Below are positions 43,267 to 52,703 of a stretch of 53,928 nucleotides of DNA, in pieces (positions within the stretch are counted from its first letter, which is position 1; each line of letters begins with the position of its first letter). Origin of the DNA: Thalassospira xianhensis MCCC 1A02616 (GTDB lineage: Bacteria > Pseudomonadota > Alphaproteobacteria > Rhodospirillales > Thalassospiraceae). Under the pieces are notes generated by a model. The model did no database searches, was not told the DNA's origin, and was given only the letters and a program-made list of their open reading frames with translations. Both the position numbers and the translations under genes were made by a program. The stretch spans positions 1-53,928 of the forward strand of contig NZ_JPWA01000033.1 of assembly GCF_003326475.1 (NCBI RefSeq), read 5' to 3'.

Positions 43267-44250
43267 ATGGGCCCGCTTGGATTATATAGCGTTGTCGTTC
43301 TGATCTGGGGAAGCACCTGGATCGCGATCCAGTATCAGCTTTCAGTCGGGCCGGAACTAGCTGTTGCCTATCGTTTTGTTCTGGCGGCAGTAATTCTGAT
43401 GGCGTGGTGCGTGATCCGCGGCTTGCCAATGCGTTATTCCCTGCGTGATCATGTGTTTATGGCCGCCCTTGGCGTGTGCCTTTTTTCATTGAATTATGTG
43501 TTGATTTACATTGCCAGCGCCCATTTGACCTCGGGTCTTTTGGCCGTGGTGTTTTCGACCATTGTCATCATGAACATGATTAATGGTGCGATCTTTTTCA
43601 AGCGACGACCGGAAACCCGGACATTGATCGGGGCAGCAATCGGGCTTGGTGGAATTTCGCTGGTGTTTGCCCGTGATCTGGCGATGTTTGATCTGGCGGC
43701 AGGCGGCAGCGTTGGTTTGCTGGTTTCGCTTGCGGGCAGCTATATCGCCTCGCTTGGGAATATGGCATCGGCGCGTAATCAGGCACGCGGCATTCCGGTC
43801 CTTCAGGCGAATGCTTTCGGTATGATGTATGGCTCAATTCTGTTGATCGGATACATCCTTGCTACCGGTATTCCCTTCACCTTCGACACCAGCCCGTCTT
43901 TCGTTGCGGCGCTGATTTACCTTTCCCTGTTCGGCTCGGTTTTGGCGTTTGGGTCCTATCTAACGCTGTTGGGCAAGATCGGCCCGGATCGTGCGGCATA
44001 TAGCTCCGTCATGTTTCCGGTGGTGGCACTTTTGCTGTCGACCTGGTTTGAAGGATTTGTCTGGAACAGCAACATCGTTCTAGGCGTCGGCCTGACGTTG
44101 CTGGGTAATATCGTTATCCTGACCAAGCGGATGCCCAAACCAGCCGTCATTGCGATGACAACAACGGCAGAAGCAACAGGTGGTACCAACCCGACGGCGA
44201 CACCCTGCGAAGCAAAGGCCAGACAGAGCTTCTTAAGCGATGGGGGTTGA
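43267..44250 (+). CDS. EamA-family (DMT) transporter
   Basis: This 327-residue inner-membrane protein has about ten helices. It starts LYSVVVLIWGSTWIAIQYQLSVGPELAVAYRF, the RhaT/EamA opening, and ends its second repeat with KIGPDRAAYSSVMFPVVALLLSTWFEGF. It belongs to a different branch from the tandem trio at 37394-40343. A polar C-terminal tail of about 35 residues follows. It is probably an exporter of amino acids or other small metabolites. It is followed by dinB-like and lysE-like genes on the same strand. Confidence 0.9.
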   Translation: MGPLGLYSVVVLIWGSTWIAIQYQLSVGPELAVAYRFVLAAVILMAWCVIRGLPMRYSLRDHVFMAALGVCLFSLNYVLIYIASAHLTSGLLAVVFSTIVIMNMINGAIFFKRRPETRTLIGAAIGLGGISLVFARDLAMFDLAAGGSVGLLVSLAGSYIASLGNMASARNQARGIPVLQANAFGMMYGSILLIGYILATGIPFTFDTSPSFVAALIYLSLFGSVLAFGSYLTLLGKIGPDRAAYSSVMFPVVALLLSTWFEGFVWNSNIVLGVGLTLLGNIVILTKRMPKPAVIAMTTTAEATGGTNPTATPCEAKARQSFLSDGG

Positions 44251-44276
44251 GGAGAGATAGCGATGGATGAAATGTT

Positions 44277-44777
44277 ATGAACGGTGTCGCCTACTTTCAA
44301 CGCATGGCCCGTTATAACGCGTGGGCAAATCAGCATGTTCTGGATGCGTGCGCCGGCCTTGGGGCGGGCGATCTTGATGCACCGCGCGCAGCTTTTTTCC
44401 CGTCGATCATGAAGACACTGAATCATATTTTGGTGGCGGACCGTCTGTGGTTGGGGCGTCTGATCGGCGCGCCTGAACGTCTGGCGCTTGATACCGTTCT
44501 GCATGCCGGTCTTGGCGAATTCCGTGCCGCGCGAGAGGCGCAGGATGCCAAAATCATCGCATTTACCGAGCGACTTGATACGGACACACTGGCAACTGAT
44601 TTGTCCTATCAATCAATGCTGGCAGGTGCATATACCCTGCCGCGCGAGGTGATTTTAGCGCATATGTTCAATCATCAGACACACCACCGTGGGCAACTGC
44701 ATTCCATGTTGATCGAGGCAGGGGTAAAGCCGCTTGCGATTGATCTGGTTTATTATTGTCTGGAGGTCGATGCGTGA
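44277..44777 (+). CDS. DinB-family metal-dependent protein
   Basis: This 166-residue cytosolic four-helix-bundle protein has likely metal ligands His50 (LNHILVADRLW) and His133 and His137 in HMFNHQTHHRGQ, the DinB signature. Family members act as thiol-S-transferases, using bacillithiol or mycothiol in Gram-positives, or as hydrolases; in Proteobacteria the role is largely unknown. Its stop shares one base with the start of the LysE-type gene (TGATG), so the two are translationally coupled. Confidence 0.9.
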   Translation: MNGVAYFQRMARYNAWANQHVLDACAGLGAGDLDAPRAAFFPSIMKTLNHILVADRLWLGRLIGAPERLALDTVLHAGLGEFRAAREAQDAKIIAFTERLDTDTLATDLSYQSMLAGAYTLPREVILAHMFNHQTHHRGQLHSMLIEAGVKPLAIDLVYYCLEVDA

Positions 44778-45442
44778 TGGCGGATCTTCTGACTCAGTAC
44801 ACGCCATTTCTGATTGCTGCCCTGTTGCTCAACATCTCGCCCGGGCCGGATCTGGCTTATATCACTGCACAGACCGCTATCCATGGCCGCAAGATCGGGG
44901 TGTTTTCCAGTCTTGGCGTTTGTTCCGGTGCCTTTGTGCATGTGATTGCCGCAGCCCTTGGGCTTTCGGCCATTCTGGCGACATCGGCACTGGCATTCTC
45001 TGTGGTGAAATGGGTGGGGGTCGCGTATCTGGTATGGCTGGGGATCGGCGCCTTGCGCAACAGTTTTGCCAAGCGTGGCCCGAATGATGCGGCATCTGAA
45101 ATATCTGCCGCAAAACGGTCTCGGGTACGCGCGATTACAGCCTTTCAGGCGTGGCGTCAGGGCGCGATGATCGATGTCCTAAATCCCAAAGTCGCGATTT
45201 TCTTTATGGCGTTTCTGCCCCAGTTTGTCGATCCGGCGGTGGGGGATGGTGCTGTCCAGTTTCTGGTGCTTGGCACATTGGTCATTGTGATCGGATTTTG
45301 TGTCGAGACGGTCGTGGTGCTTACCATCGGATTTGCCGCCACCCGCCTTCGGGGTAACGGGTTGCTTGGTATCTGGCTGCAACGTTCTCTTGGCGGGATT
45401 TTTATCGCGTTGGGTGTCCGGCTGGCGCTGACCGAACGTTGA
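44777..45442 (+). CDS. LysE-family exporter (RhtB type)
   Basis: This 221-residue inner-membrane exporter has about six helices. It carries NISPGPDLAYITAQTAIHGRKIG near the N-terminus and AMIDVLNPKVAIFFMAFLPQFVDP in the middle, diagnostic of LysE/RhtB. The N-terminal segment precedes a helix with ILATSALAFSVVKWVGVAYLVWLG. It is coupled to the DinB gene by a 1-base overlap; the upstream in-frame start at 44756 lies in dinB and is rejected. The exported compound is unknown. Confidence 0.9.
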   Translation: MADLLTQYTPFLIAALLLNISPGPDLAYITAQTAIHGRKIGVFSSLGVCSGAFVHVIAAALGLSAILATSALAFSVVKWVGVAYLVWLGIGALRNSFAKRGPNDAASEISAAKRSRVRAITAFQAWRQGAMIDVLNPKVAIFFMAFLPQFVDPAVGDGAVQFLVLGTLVIVIGFCVETVVVLTIGFAATRLRGNGLLGIWLQRSLGGIFIALGVRLALTER

Positions 45443-45641
45443 TGATCGAATTCGTCATCCTTCGTTTCCAACCGGTTGGGAAGGGCGACGATGCCGGACT
45501 TTCGCATTCAGGAGCGAAGGTCCTTGGTCCGGATTGGTAGCAGCCGGGCCCTCTGGATTTTACATTCCATCCAGAGCTCTCATACTGTAAACCAAGACTT
45601 GCGCCCGGCTGGAAATATCTCAGGGCCGGGTGCCTTTTTTT
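45443..45641 (+). other. Intergenic region with several dyads and a probable terminator
   Basis: Three inverted repeats follow the LysE stop: a stem GATGA/TCATC around CGAATTCG at 45441-45459; the perfect palindrome CCAACCGGTTGG at 45468-45479; and CTCTGGAT pairing with ATCCAGAG at about 45551-45576. A hairpin CCCGGC (45604-45609)/GCCGGG (45625-45630) followed by a T-run at 45634-45641 is the probable plus-strand terminator; it overlaps the 3' end of the converging antiporter gene. Confidence 0.45.
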
Positions 45642-46846
45642 GCAAGGTGACCCACCAGCATATTTGAAAGCGGGGCAGCCGACAGGCCGTGCACAATGAC
45701 GCTGATCGTGACGATCATGACAGCCGCAGCGATGAGCGGTTCATAGCCATCGGGATCAATCATTGTGATCATGATCAGCAGGTAAATAATCGATGCGATG
45801 CCGCGCGGACCAAACCAGCCGATATAGAGCTTTTCAGCCAGACTGTATGGACTGCCGATCATGCATAGCCAGACACAAAGCGGGCGCAAAATGGCAAGGC
45901 TCACAACCGAGAAGATCAGCATTTCCCAAGTCCAAAGCTGATAAACCGCGGGAATGACTACCAGACCAAAAATAAAGAAAGTCAGCATGGTCAGCAGTTC
46001 GGACTCGGCTTCGCCAAAGCTTTCGATGGTTTCGCGCACCTTTTCTGATGAGATGTTAAGCGCAAGGCCACCCGCGAAGGCAGCGACAAAACCGTTTCCG
46101 CCAAGTTTTTCGCACAGGAAAAAGATAAACAAGGCCGCAAGCACGCCAAGAAGTCGTTCGAAACGGTCAATGATGGTGTTGGTGGTGACCGCATGATTGA
46201 CGATCTGGCCAATTACATATCCGGCCAGCAATCCGACACCGGCACCGATTGAAATCTCCAATACGGCCTCGATGAACCAGCCGTTGCTGCTTTCGCCAAC
46301 AAGATCGGCCTCAAGCAATACAGCAGCCGTAAATACAGGAAGAACCAGGCCATCGTTCAGGCCACTTTCAATATTGATGCCTTGGCGGACCGGGTCGGGA
46401 ACCAATTTGTTTTCCATCACAGGGCGGCCCAAGGCCGCATCTGTCGGGCTGACAATCAGGGCGAGTATCAGAGATGGAAGAACCCCGATGGAAGGATGCA
46501 ACCCAATGATAAAAGCCCATGTTACGCCAATGGTCAGTGGCAATCCTACCAGCAGCAACCGGTTGGCAAGCCGGATGGCTGGTCTTTCCTTGCGGTAGTC
46601 AAGGACGGCAGCATCAAGAAACAGAATGATCGCCAGCGTCATTTCCGAAAATCCGGTGGCGAAATGAATGCGATCAGCAAACGGTGCCAAAGGTGGTTCG
46701 TGCCATATGCCTAATGGCAATGCAATCAACGCGCCGGTCAGAACCATCATCATCGGCGAGGATATATTGCGCCGCTGCAACCTGCGTGATTGCAAGCCGT
46801 AAAGCAGCCCTGATCCCAGAAACAGGATGATGACCCATTCGAACAT
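45620..46846 (-). CDS. Cation:proton antiporter (CPA1, NhaP-like), short form
   Basis: This 408-residue inner-membrane antiporter has about 12 helices. The ion-binding region is visible as LIVSPTDAALGRPVMENKLVP followed by INIESGLNDGLVLPVF (ND motif), and a later helix has GWFGPRGIASIIYLL. It ends at the membrane domain with no cytoplasmic regulatory domain, unlike the NhaP2-type gene at 41195. It probably exchanges Na+ or K+ for H+. It lies 95 bases downstream of hisN on the same strand. Confidence 0.9.
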   Translation of the reverse strand: MFEWVIILFLGSGLLYGLQSRRLQRRNISSPMMMVLTGALIALPLGIWHEPPLAPFADRIHFATGFSEMTLAIILFLDAAVLDYRKERPAIRLANRLLLVGLPLTIGVTWAFIIGLHPSIGVLPSLILALIVSPTDAALGRPVMENKLVPDPVRQGINIESGLNDGLVLPVFTAAVLLEADLVGESSNGWFIEAVLEISIGAGVGLLAGYVIGQIVNHAVTTNTIIDRFERLLGVLAALFIFFLCEKLGGNGFVAAFAGGLALNISSEKVRETIESFGEAESELLTMLTFFIFGLVVIPAVYQLWTWEMLIFSVVSLAILRPLCVWLCMIGSPYSLAEKLYIGWFGPRGIASIIYLLIMITMIDPDGYEPLIAAAVMIVTISVIVHGLSAAPLSNMLVGHLAKKGTRP

Positions 46847-46941
46847 GATACAGCCTAACTGATTGGTTCATTGGATATATTGCCGCAATTCACGGCAAAT
46901 ACCAAACAGCAAAGGCAGTAAGCGAAGGGCGGGAGCAGAGA

Positions 46942-47727
46942 TCAGGCTGTTGCTGCCCTGATGGTGGAAAGAACGTTCTGATGGCATCGTGCGTCGCCAC
47001 TCGCGACGACGGCACCATCACTGAAAATCGTAAGTGGCTTACCCTGCCAATCGGTCATAACACCACCCGCACCTTCGACAACGGGGACAAGGGCGCAAAA
47101 ATCATATGCCTGTAAACCGCATTCAACAACGGTATCGGCAAAGCCAAGTGCTACCAGACCATAGGCATAGGCATCAACGCCATACATCGGCTGACGGCAT
47201 TTCTCCGAGACTGCCTTGTAAGCGCGTGCCGAGGCATCGGTTCGAAAAAGTTCCGGGGCAGTGGTAAAGAAGGTGGCGGTATCAAGCGTTTCGCATTCAC
47301 GGGCATTGATTTCGTTGCTATTCATCGTGCTGGGACGACCCATAACCCCGACCCATCGTTCATCCGTGATTGCCTGATCAATGATGCCAAGTACCGGAAC
47401 ACCTTTATGGCACAGTGAAATCAGGGTCGCGAAGCTTGGCTTGCCCGCGATGAACGACTTGGTGCCATCAATCGGATCCAGAACCCAGACACAATCGGCA
47501 TCGACATTATGACGGCCATGTTCCTCGCCAAGAATTCCGTGATCAGGAAGTTCTTCTGACAGAATTGCACGCATCGCGGTTTCAACTTCGCGGTCGGCAA
47601 TGGTCACCGGGCTTGCATCAGCCTTGACGTCAACTGCCACAGGGGTGCGGTAATACTGGTGGATGACCGGACGGGCGGAATCGGCCAGTTTGTGCGCGAT
47701 CTCCAGAAAGTGGTCGAGATTTTCCAT
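46942..47727 (-). CDS. hisN: Histidinol-phosphatase of the inositol monophosphatase family
   Basis: This 261-residue cytosolic Mg2+-dependent phosphatase has motif 1 GEEHG at residues 67-71, motif 2 DPIDGT at 84-89 and the C-terminal metal-binding YDFCALVPVVEGAGG near 212-226. The spacing and the DPIDGTKSFIAGKPSFATLI wording match Alphaproteobacterial HisN-type enzymes, which make histidinol in histidine synthesis. Inositol or PAP phosphatase is the alternative. ATG 47727 is preferred; the frame from 47796 would translate the terminator hairpin of the cytochrome gene. Confidence 0.85.
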   Translation of the reverse strand: MENLDHFLEIAHKLADSARPVIHQYYRTPVAVDVKADASPVTIADREVETAMRAILSEELPDHGILGEEHGRHNVDADCVWVLDPIDGTKSFIAGKPSFATLISLCHKGVPVLGIIDQAITDERWVGVMGRPSTMNSNEINARECETLDTATFFTTAPELFRTDASARAYKAVSEKCRQPMYGVDAYAYGLVALGFADTVVECGLQAYDFCALVPVVEGAGGVMTDWQGKPLTIFSDGAVVASGDARCHQNVLSTIRAATA

Positions 47728-47765
47728 TGAAACGCATCCCTGTTTGAAATGTTTGGCCGCAAACG

Positions 47766-47793
47766 AAAACAGGGGACAGTTACCTGTCCCCTG
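47766..47793 (-). terminator. Terminator of the cytochrome c gene
   Basis: On the minus strand CAGGGGACAG (47793-47784) pairs perfectly with CTGTCCCCTG (47779-47770) around GTAA, followed by TTTTCGTTT. It lies 40 bases after the cytochrome stop and before hisN, so hisN probably has its own promoter or depends on read-through. Confidence 0.75.
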
Positions 47794-47832
47794 CAAAAAA
47801 TCAATCGATTATCCGGTGAATTTTCCAGCCTT

Positions 47833-48528
47833 TTATTGGGCCGGGGCTTCACCTTCTGCTGCGGGCTCTGCCGGTGCGTCAGCGGCAGGTGCTTCTTCAG
47901 CTGGTGTGTCGGTGGATTCTGCTGCCTCGGCTGGTGCATCTGCTGCAGCGTCGGTGCTTTCACCTGAGGCGGCCTCTGCCGGATCAGGATAAGACAGGGG
48001 ATTGTCCGACTTGCTGTTCAGCCATGCGATAACCGCGGCTCGGTCTTCAGGCTTTTTCAGGCCTCCGAAGCTCATTTTCGTGCCTTCGACGTAATCGCGC
48101 GGCTTGTAAAGGAAGTGGTTCAGCTCTTCCCAGCCCCAAGTTCCGCCATGGTTGGCCATGCCATCGGAATAGGCGAAATCACCCTTGTGGGCGAAATTAT
48201 TGCCGACAATGCCATAAAGGTTCGGGCCGGTTTTGTTCGGGCCGCCTTTTTCTACGTCATGGCATGATGCGCATTTTTTGAAGACTTTTTCGCCCTCGGC
48301 AAGGTCAGCCGAAGCAAGCATTGCCAGAATCGGCTCCGGCCCTGCAGGTTCTGCCGGTGCGGCAGCAGGTGCGTCGGCACCGGCCATCAGATCTTCGGAG
48401 AACGGATAAACGGGCGATTCCAGTTCATCGGGGTGCACAAGGGCACTTCCGACCTTGCCAACAACTATGACCAAAAGCACAGCACAGATAACACCGGCGA
48501 CGATCTTGTTGATTTCCATCGTTTTCAT
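47833..48528 (-). CDS. cycM: Membrane-anchored c-type cytochrome (CycM-like)
   Basis: This is a 231-residue class I cytochrome c. An uncleaved N-terminal helix at about residues 9-28 anchors it. A Pro/Ala linker (about 51-66) follows, then the haem domain with CASCH at 86-90 and the axial Met152 in GTKMSFGG. It resembles CycM/cytochrome c552, which passes electrons from the bc1 complex to an aa3 oxidase. Unusual is a C-terminal tail of about 50 residues after 180 made almost only of Ala, Pro, Glu, Ser, Thr and Asp. ATG 48528 has AGGGA upstream; ATG 48519 is the alternative. Confidence 0.9.
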   Translation of the reverse strand: MKTMEINKIVAGVICAVLLVIVVGKVGSALVHPDELESPVYPFSEDLMAGADAPAAAPAEPAGPEPILAMLASADLAEGEKVFKKCASCHDVEKGGPNKTGPNLYGIVGNNFAHKGDFAYSDGMANHGGTWGWEELNHFLYKPRDYVEGTKMSFGGLKKPEDRAAVIAWLNSKSDNPLSYPDPAEAASGESTDAAADAPAEAAESTDTPAEEAPAADAPAEPAAEGEAPAQ

Positions 48529-48866
48529 GACGGGATCCCTACAGCCTAATCACTCTCAGGTTTCTTTTTTAACAGCTGACCCATGCGCCCCCAAAACGCT
48601 CTTAAAGATCACAAGAACGCGCATGCGACAGCAGGTCAGACCGGTCGGAGGGAAAACTATACGTTTCAGAGATTTGCATCAACCTTTCTTAAACACAAAG
48701 GCGAAAACAGACGAGATAGACCTTCGTCATATTCAATTCCGTCTTTCGCAGAATCCCCAAAACCGGCTATTGTCCCGCCGAATCAAGCCATTGTTTCTTG
48801 CACAGGTCATCAGACACGCGCTTTGCGCGAGATCAAAGCAGGATCAAGCCAATCCGGAGGCCTAAG
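48529..48866. other. Divergent intergenic region between cytochrome and kdsB genes
   Basis: About 338 bases holding the two divergent promoters. The kdsB frame is open up to 48798, but the segment before 48867 lacks KdsB-like sequence. No convincing -35/-10 pair, operator or RNA gene is visible by eye. Confidence 0.4.
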
Positions 48867-49607
48867 ATGACTACGCCGCGCAATCCTGTTGTTGTTATCC
48901 CTGCCCGCATGGCATCGACACGTCTGCCCAACAAGCCGTTGGCCGATATTCACGGTGAGCCGATGATTGTTCATGTCTGGCGCCGGGCCACCGAGGCCGG
49001 AATCGGTCCGGTTATTGTGGCCTGTGCCGAACAGGAAATCGTCGATGCTGTTACGGCGGCTGGCGGGATTGCTGTTTTGACCGATCCCGATCTGCCCAGC
49101 GGATCGGACCGCGTGCATCAGGCACTGCAAAACTTTGATCCGGATGGAAAATATGATGCCGTGGTCAATGTCCAGGGAGACCTGCCGACAATTGATGCGG
49201 CAGATATTCGGGCGGTGTTCGAGCCGCTTGCCGATCCGAATGTTGATATCGCAACTCTGGCGGCTGTAATCACGCGCGAAGAAGAACGGACCAATCCCAA
49301 TGTAGTGAAGGCGGTTGCCGCCTTTGGTGCCGGTCGGGTAGCGCGTGCGCTTTACTTCACGCGCGCGACGGCCCCGCATGGCGACGGGCCGCTTTACCAT
49401 CATATCGGTCTTTATACCTATCGTCGGGATGCACTTGACCGGTTTGTCAGTCTTCCGCCAGCCGAACTTGAAATGCGTGAAAAGCTTGAACAGTTGCGTG
49501 CGCTGGAAAACGGTATGGTGATCGCAGTTGCCCTTGTGAACGGTGTGCCACTTGGCGTTGATACTCCCGAAGACCTTGAACGCGCACGACTTGTGCTGGG
49601 TGCATAA
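48867..49607 (+). CDS. kdsB: KdsB, CMP-KDO synthetase (3-deoxy-manno-octulosonate cytidylyltransferase)
   Basis: This 246-residue cytosolic enzyme activates KDO with CTP to CMP-KDO for lipopolysaccharide core synthesis. The nucleotide-binding signature [16 protein letters not shown] is at the N-terminus; [21 protein letters not shown] and [17 protein letters not shown] follow in order, and the C-terminal [13 protein letters not shown] is standard. CGGAGG at 48855-48860 supports ATG 48867. pheA follows after 81 bases. The cycM, kdsB, pheA order is, as I recall, common in Alphaproteobacteria. Confidence 0.95.
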   Translation: MTTPRNPVVVIPARMASTRLPNKPLADIHGEPMIVHVWRRATEAGIGPVIVACAEQEIVDAVTAAGGIAVLTDPDLPSGSDRVHQALQNFDPDGKYDAVVNVQGDLPTIDAADIRAVFEPLADPNVDIATLAAVITREEERTNPNVVKAVAAFGAGRVARALYFTRATAPHGDGPLYHHIGLYTYRRDALDRFVSLPPAELEMREKLEQLRALENGMVIAVALVNGVPLGVDTPEDLERARLVLGA

Positions 49608-49688
49608 TTAGGCTTTTCTATGTTTTGTCTTGCGGGAGAGCCGCGGGATACGACACGGGAATCATATTAGATATCAGGAAACAACCAG

Positions 49689-50549
49689 ATGACTGCCCAA
49701 CAACGTATCGCTTTTCAAGGAATGCATGGTGCCTACTCCGATCAGGCAGCTCGGCGTGCCTTTCCGGGTGCGACGACTGTACCTTGCCGGACGTTTGAGG
49801 GTGCATTTGGTGCATTGCGCGACGGCGATGTTGATCTGGCGGTGATCCCGATTGATAACACTCTGGCTGGTCGCGTGGCCGATGTTCATCACATTCTGCC
49901 CGATTCCGGTGTGCATATAATTGGTGAGACATTTCTGCGTATCAACCACGCGCTGGTCGCAGTGCCGGGTGCCAAGATTTCAGACATCAAGGAAATCCGC
50001 AGCCACGTTCACGCGTTGGGCCAATGCCGAAAGATCCGCCAGGAACTTGGTGTGAATACCGTTGTGGGGCCGGATACCGCAGGCTGTGCAAAGGAAGTTG
50101 CCGATCTGGGCGATAAAAGCATCGCGGCGATTGCTCCGGTACTTGCCGCCGAGATTTACGGCCTTGATGTGCTCCGCACCGAGGTCGAGGATGCGGCGCA
50201 TAATACGACCCGATTCATCATTCTGGCGCGCGAGCCGCTTGATATCGCCAATGATGGTACGCCGGTGGTGACAAGCTTCGTCTTCCGCGTCCGCAACGTT
50301 GCAGCGGCTCTTTACAAGGCGCTTGGCGGTTTTGCGACCAACGGTATCAACATGACCAAACTTGAAAGCTATATGGTCGAAGGGCATTTCACCGCGACCC
50401 AGTTCTTTGCCGAGGTCGAAGCCCATCCCGAGCAGCTTGGTCTGCGCCATGCGTTGGAGGAACTTCAGTTCTTCTCGCACGAGGTTCGTATTCTGGGTGT
50501 TTATCCGTCCCATTCCTTCCGTCGGGAAAATGATCTTCCGGCGGAATAG
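49689..50549 (+). CDS. pheA: Prephenate dehydratase
   Basis: This 286-residue cytosolic enzyme converts prephenate to phenylpyruvate in phenylalanine synthesis. It is the single-function form without a chorismate mutase domain. The PDT domain (about 1-185) begins IAFQGMHGAYSDQAARRAFPG and contains the catalytic motif NTTRFIIL. A C-terminal ACT domain (about 195-280; VFRVRNVAAALYKALGGFAT, then KLESYM) senses phenylalanine. AGGAAAC at about 49678-49684 precedes ATG 49689. A strong terminator follows. Confidence 0.95.
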   Translation: MTAQQRIAFQGMHGAYSDQAARRAFPGATTVPCRTFEGAFGALRDGDVDLAVIPIDNTLAGRVADVHHILPDSGVHIIGETFLRINHALVAVPGAKISDIKEIRSHVHALGQCRKIRQELGVNTVVGPDTAGCAKEVADLGDKSIAAIAPVLAAEIYGLDVLRTEVEDAAHNTTRFIILAREPLDIANDGTPVVTSFVFRVRNVAAALYKALGGFATNGINMTKLESYMVEGHFTATQFFAEVEAHPEQLGLRHALEELQFFSHEVRILGVYPSHSFRRENDLPAE

Positions 50550-50589
50550 GTCGGGTTAGAACCTTCTTGCGATCAGTCATGAGACAAGA

Positions 50590-50623
50590 AAAACGGGCCA
50601 TTTCAAAAGAAATGGCCCGTTTT
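50590..50623. terminator. Bidirectional intrinsic terminator after pheA
   Basis: AAAACGGGCCATTTC at 50590-50604 pairs with GAAATGGCCCGTTTT at 50609-50623 around AAAA. Stem perfect, A- and T-runs on either side. It serves pheA and the converging chemoreceptor gene. Confidence 0.92.
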
Positions 50624-50656
50624 GTTATTTATATCCGAGGCTGTTTTCAGCAGTGA

Positions 50657-52327
50657 TCAATTTTCGGCCTGTTTGACCAGATCGCTCGAGAAGCGTTGAA
50701 TGATCTGGGTCAGTTCCGAAGAACGTGAAGAGAGTTCTTCAGACGCATTGCGCAGATCGCCTGCGTGGGTTGTCGTGCTTTGCGCATTCTTCATGGTCTG
50801 ATCGACGCTGTAGGAAATCTGTTTCACGCCTTCGGCACTGCGGTTGGCATTGCCGGCAATTTCCTGCGTCGCAGCACCCTGTTCCTCAATTGCGGCTGCA
50901 ATGGCGGTCGAGGCAGATCGAACCTGATCGATGGTTTCTGACACACGCGAAATGCCGGTAACGGCGCGTTCGGTGCCTTCGACGATACCGTTGATTTGGG
51001 CTGCGATTTCCTCGGTTGCGCGACCGGTCTGGGTGGCAAGGTTCTTGACCTCGCTTGCGACAACGGCAAAGCCTTTGCCGGCATCGCCAGCACGGGCGGC
51101 CTCGATGGTTGCGTTCAGCGCCAGAAGGTTGGTCTGACCTGCGATGTCATTGATCAAGCTGACGATTTCCTTGATCTTGTCGACTGCATCAGACAGGCCG
51201 CCAACATCATTGGATGCACTTTGGCTTTCGTGAGTTGCGCGTTCGACTGTGTTGGACATCTGGGAAATCTGGACGTTGATTTCCGTGATCGAGGAGGAAA
51301 GTTCCTCGGTCGCGGCGGCAACAGCATCGACATTCTGTGACACTGAACCGGCGGCAGATGCGACCTGCTGGCTTTGATCCAGAATGCCTTCGGCGTTGTG
51401 CGACATGCTGATTGCAAGATCGCCACTGCGTTTAACCGACTGATCAACGGCACCGGCGATACCGCCAACTTCACTCTCAAGTTTTTTGGCGATGTTGCGG
51501 ATATTGGTACGACGTTCTTCTTCGGCTTTTTGTTTCTGGAGGGCCGCATCTTTTTCAAGCTGCTGGGCCTGTGCGGACTTGTCGCGCAGGGCAAGAACAC
51601 CGGATGCCATATCACCGATCTCGGTAAAGTTGGATTCGGTATCAACCGGCGCCTGATAATTGCCTTCGGCAATTGTCGCGATGGAGCGGTTCAGCCCGAC
51701 GATGCTTTTGGTGATGCGGGTTCCGACGAACCAGGACAAAACACCCGCAATAACGATAGCAATCACCGAGATGATCGCGATGCGCTGCATTACAGACTGA
51801 AATTCCGCAGCGACGTCATCCATATAGACGCCTGCACCCAGTGCCCAGTTCCAGCCCGGAATCGGACGAACATATGCGGCCTTCTCGACCAGTTTGTCGC
51901 CCATGCCGGGTTTTTTGGTTTCATAGGTTATTACGCCACCACCTGCCTTGGCCATGTTAACGATCATCTGGCGCACTTTGCTATCGGGGTTGCACTTGCC
52001 GACATCTTCGGGGCTAAGAGGATCAAGAACCATGCAATGGTTATAATCGGTGGCGTATATGTAGTTCTCCCCATCAAAGCGATACGCATTGAGCAGTGAA
52101 AGCACTTCTGCCTTGGCTGCGTTTTCATCCATATCGCCCGCTTTGACCTTGGCAATATAGGAATCAACGATCGTCACCGCTCCTTCGGTAAGGTGTTCGA
52201 TCTGTTCGAACTTCCCGTTACGCAGGCTGTTTTGGTAATTCAGTGCGACTGTTGCGATAATCGCGAGCAGTGTCAGCAGACACATGGCCGGGATTGAGAA
52301 AATCCCCGTAACAACCCGAAACCGCAT
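50657..52327 (-). CDS. Methyl-accepting chemotaxis protein with single Cache domain
   Basis: This 556-residue inner-membrane chemoreceptor has a first helix at about residues 8-28. A periplasmic sCache_2-type sensor follows at about 30-180 ([33 protein letters not shown]). The second helix is at about 184-206, a HAMP domain at about 207-260, and a signalling domain with the conserved tip [26 protein letters not shown]. sCache_2 sensors often bind small organic acids or amines, but the ligand is unknown. There is no CheR-binding pentapeptide at the C-terminus. An AGGGA lies upstream of ATG 52327. No che genes are in the window. Confidence 0.93.
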   Translation of the reverse strand: MRFRVVTGIFSIPAMCLLTLLAIIATVALNYQNSLRNGKFEQIEHLTEGAVTIVDSYIAKVKAGDMDENAAKAEVLSLLNAYRFDGENYIYATDYNHCMVLDPLSPEDVGKCNPDSKVRQMIVNMAKAGGGVITYETKKPGMGDKLVEKAAYVRPIPGWNWALGAGVYMDDVAAEFQSVMQRIAIISVIAIVIAGVLSWFVGTRITKSIVGLNRSIATIAEGNYQAPVDTESNFTEIGDMASGVLALRDKSAQAQQLEKDAALQKQKAEEERRTNIRNIAKKLESEVGGIAGAVDQSVKRSGDLAISMSHNAEGILDQSQQVASAAGSVSQNVDAVAAATEELSSSITEINVQISQMSNTVERATHESQSASNDVGGLSDAVDKIKEIVSLINDIAGQTNLLALNATIEAARAGDAGKGFAVVASEVKNLATQTGRATEEIAAQINGIVEGTERAVTGISRVSETIDQVRSASTAIAAAIEEQGAATQEIAGNANRSAEGVKQISYSVDQTMKNAQSTTTHAGDLRNASEELSSRSSELTQIIQRFSSDLVKQAEN

Positions 52328-52703
52328 ATCCCTATCCCCTTATGCGTGATGTAAGCGACCGATAATGCACGTAAATCTGATCCAGATTGATTAATTCAGC
52401 GTTACATATGGGAACGATAAATGCGTTTTTGCATGGCTGCCCGGCGCAGGGATTGATTGACTTTGTTTCGAGGGGCCTGTATCACCCGCTTCATTCCTTC
52501 GCTTGTAGGGCAGATTGAGCTGTCAGGAACTGTGTGAAAAGGCGAGGGCGGCGATGACGTGATGACGTCATGGCCTCATCATATGCCTCTCATGCAGGGT
52601 CCGAAGCAGCGGCTTGATCGCCGTGCACCGGTCGCTATTGCTGTCGAGCAGGCACATCATGGCGCGAACATGGCGCCGACCGGATTTTGAAGGACTTTCC
52701 TTT
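52328..52703. other. Divergent intergenic region between chemoreceptor and RNA helicase genes
   Basis: About 376 bases without a supported gene. It holds a tandem GATGACGT repeat at 52553-52568 and an overlapping palindrome ATGACGTCAT at 52562-52571, roughly 140 bases before the helicase start. A GGCGCG/CATGGCGCC-type dyad lies at about 52660-52677. A long leader would fit the cold- or growth-regulated expression often seen for DEAD-box helicases. No riboswitch is recognised. Confidence 0.4.

Noticed and set aside
47728..47796. N-terminal extension of HisN
   Set aside because: The extra codons are the terminator hairpin of the cytochrome c gene; ATG 47727 fits the family start.
47833..48000. 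Repetitive GCTGCTGC/GGTGC-type sequence as a DNA repeat array
   Set aside because: It encodes the Ala/Pro/Glu tail of the cytochrome; there is no regular unit or spacer, so it is not a CRISPR or satellite repeat.
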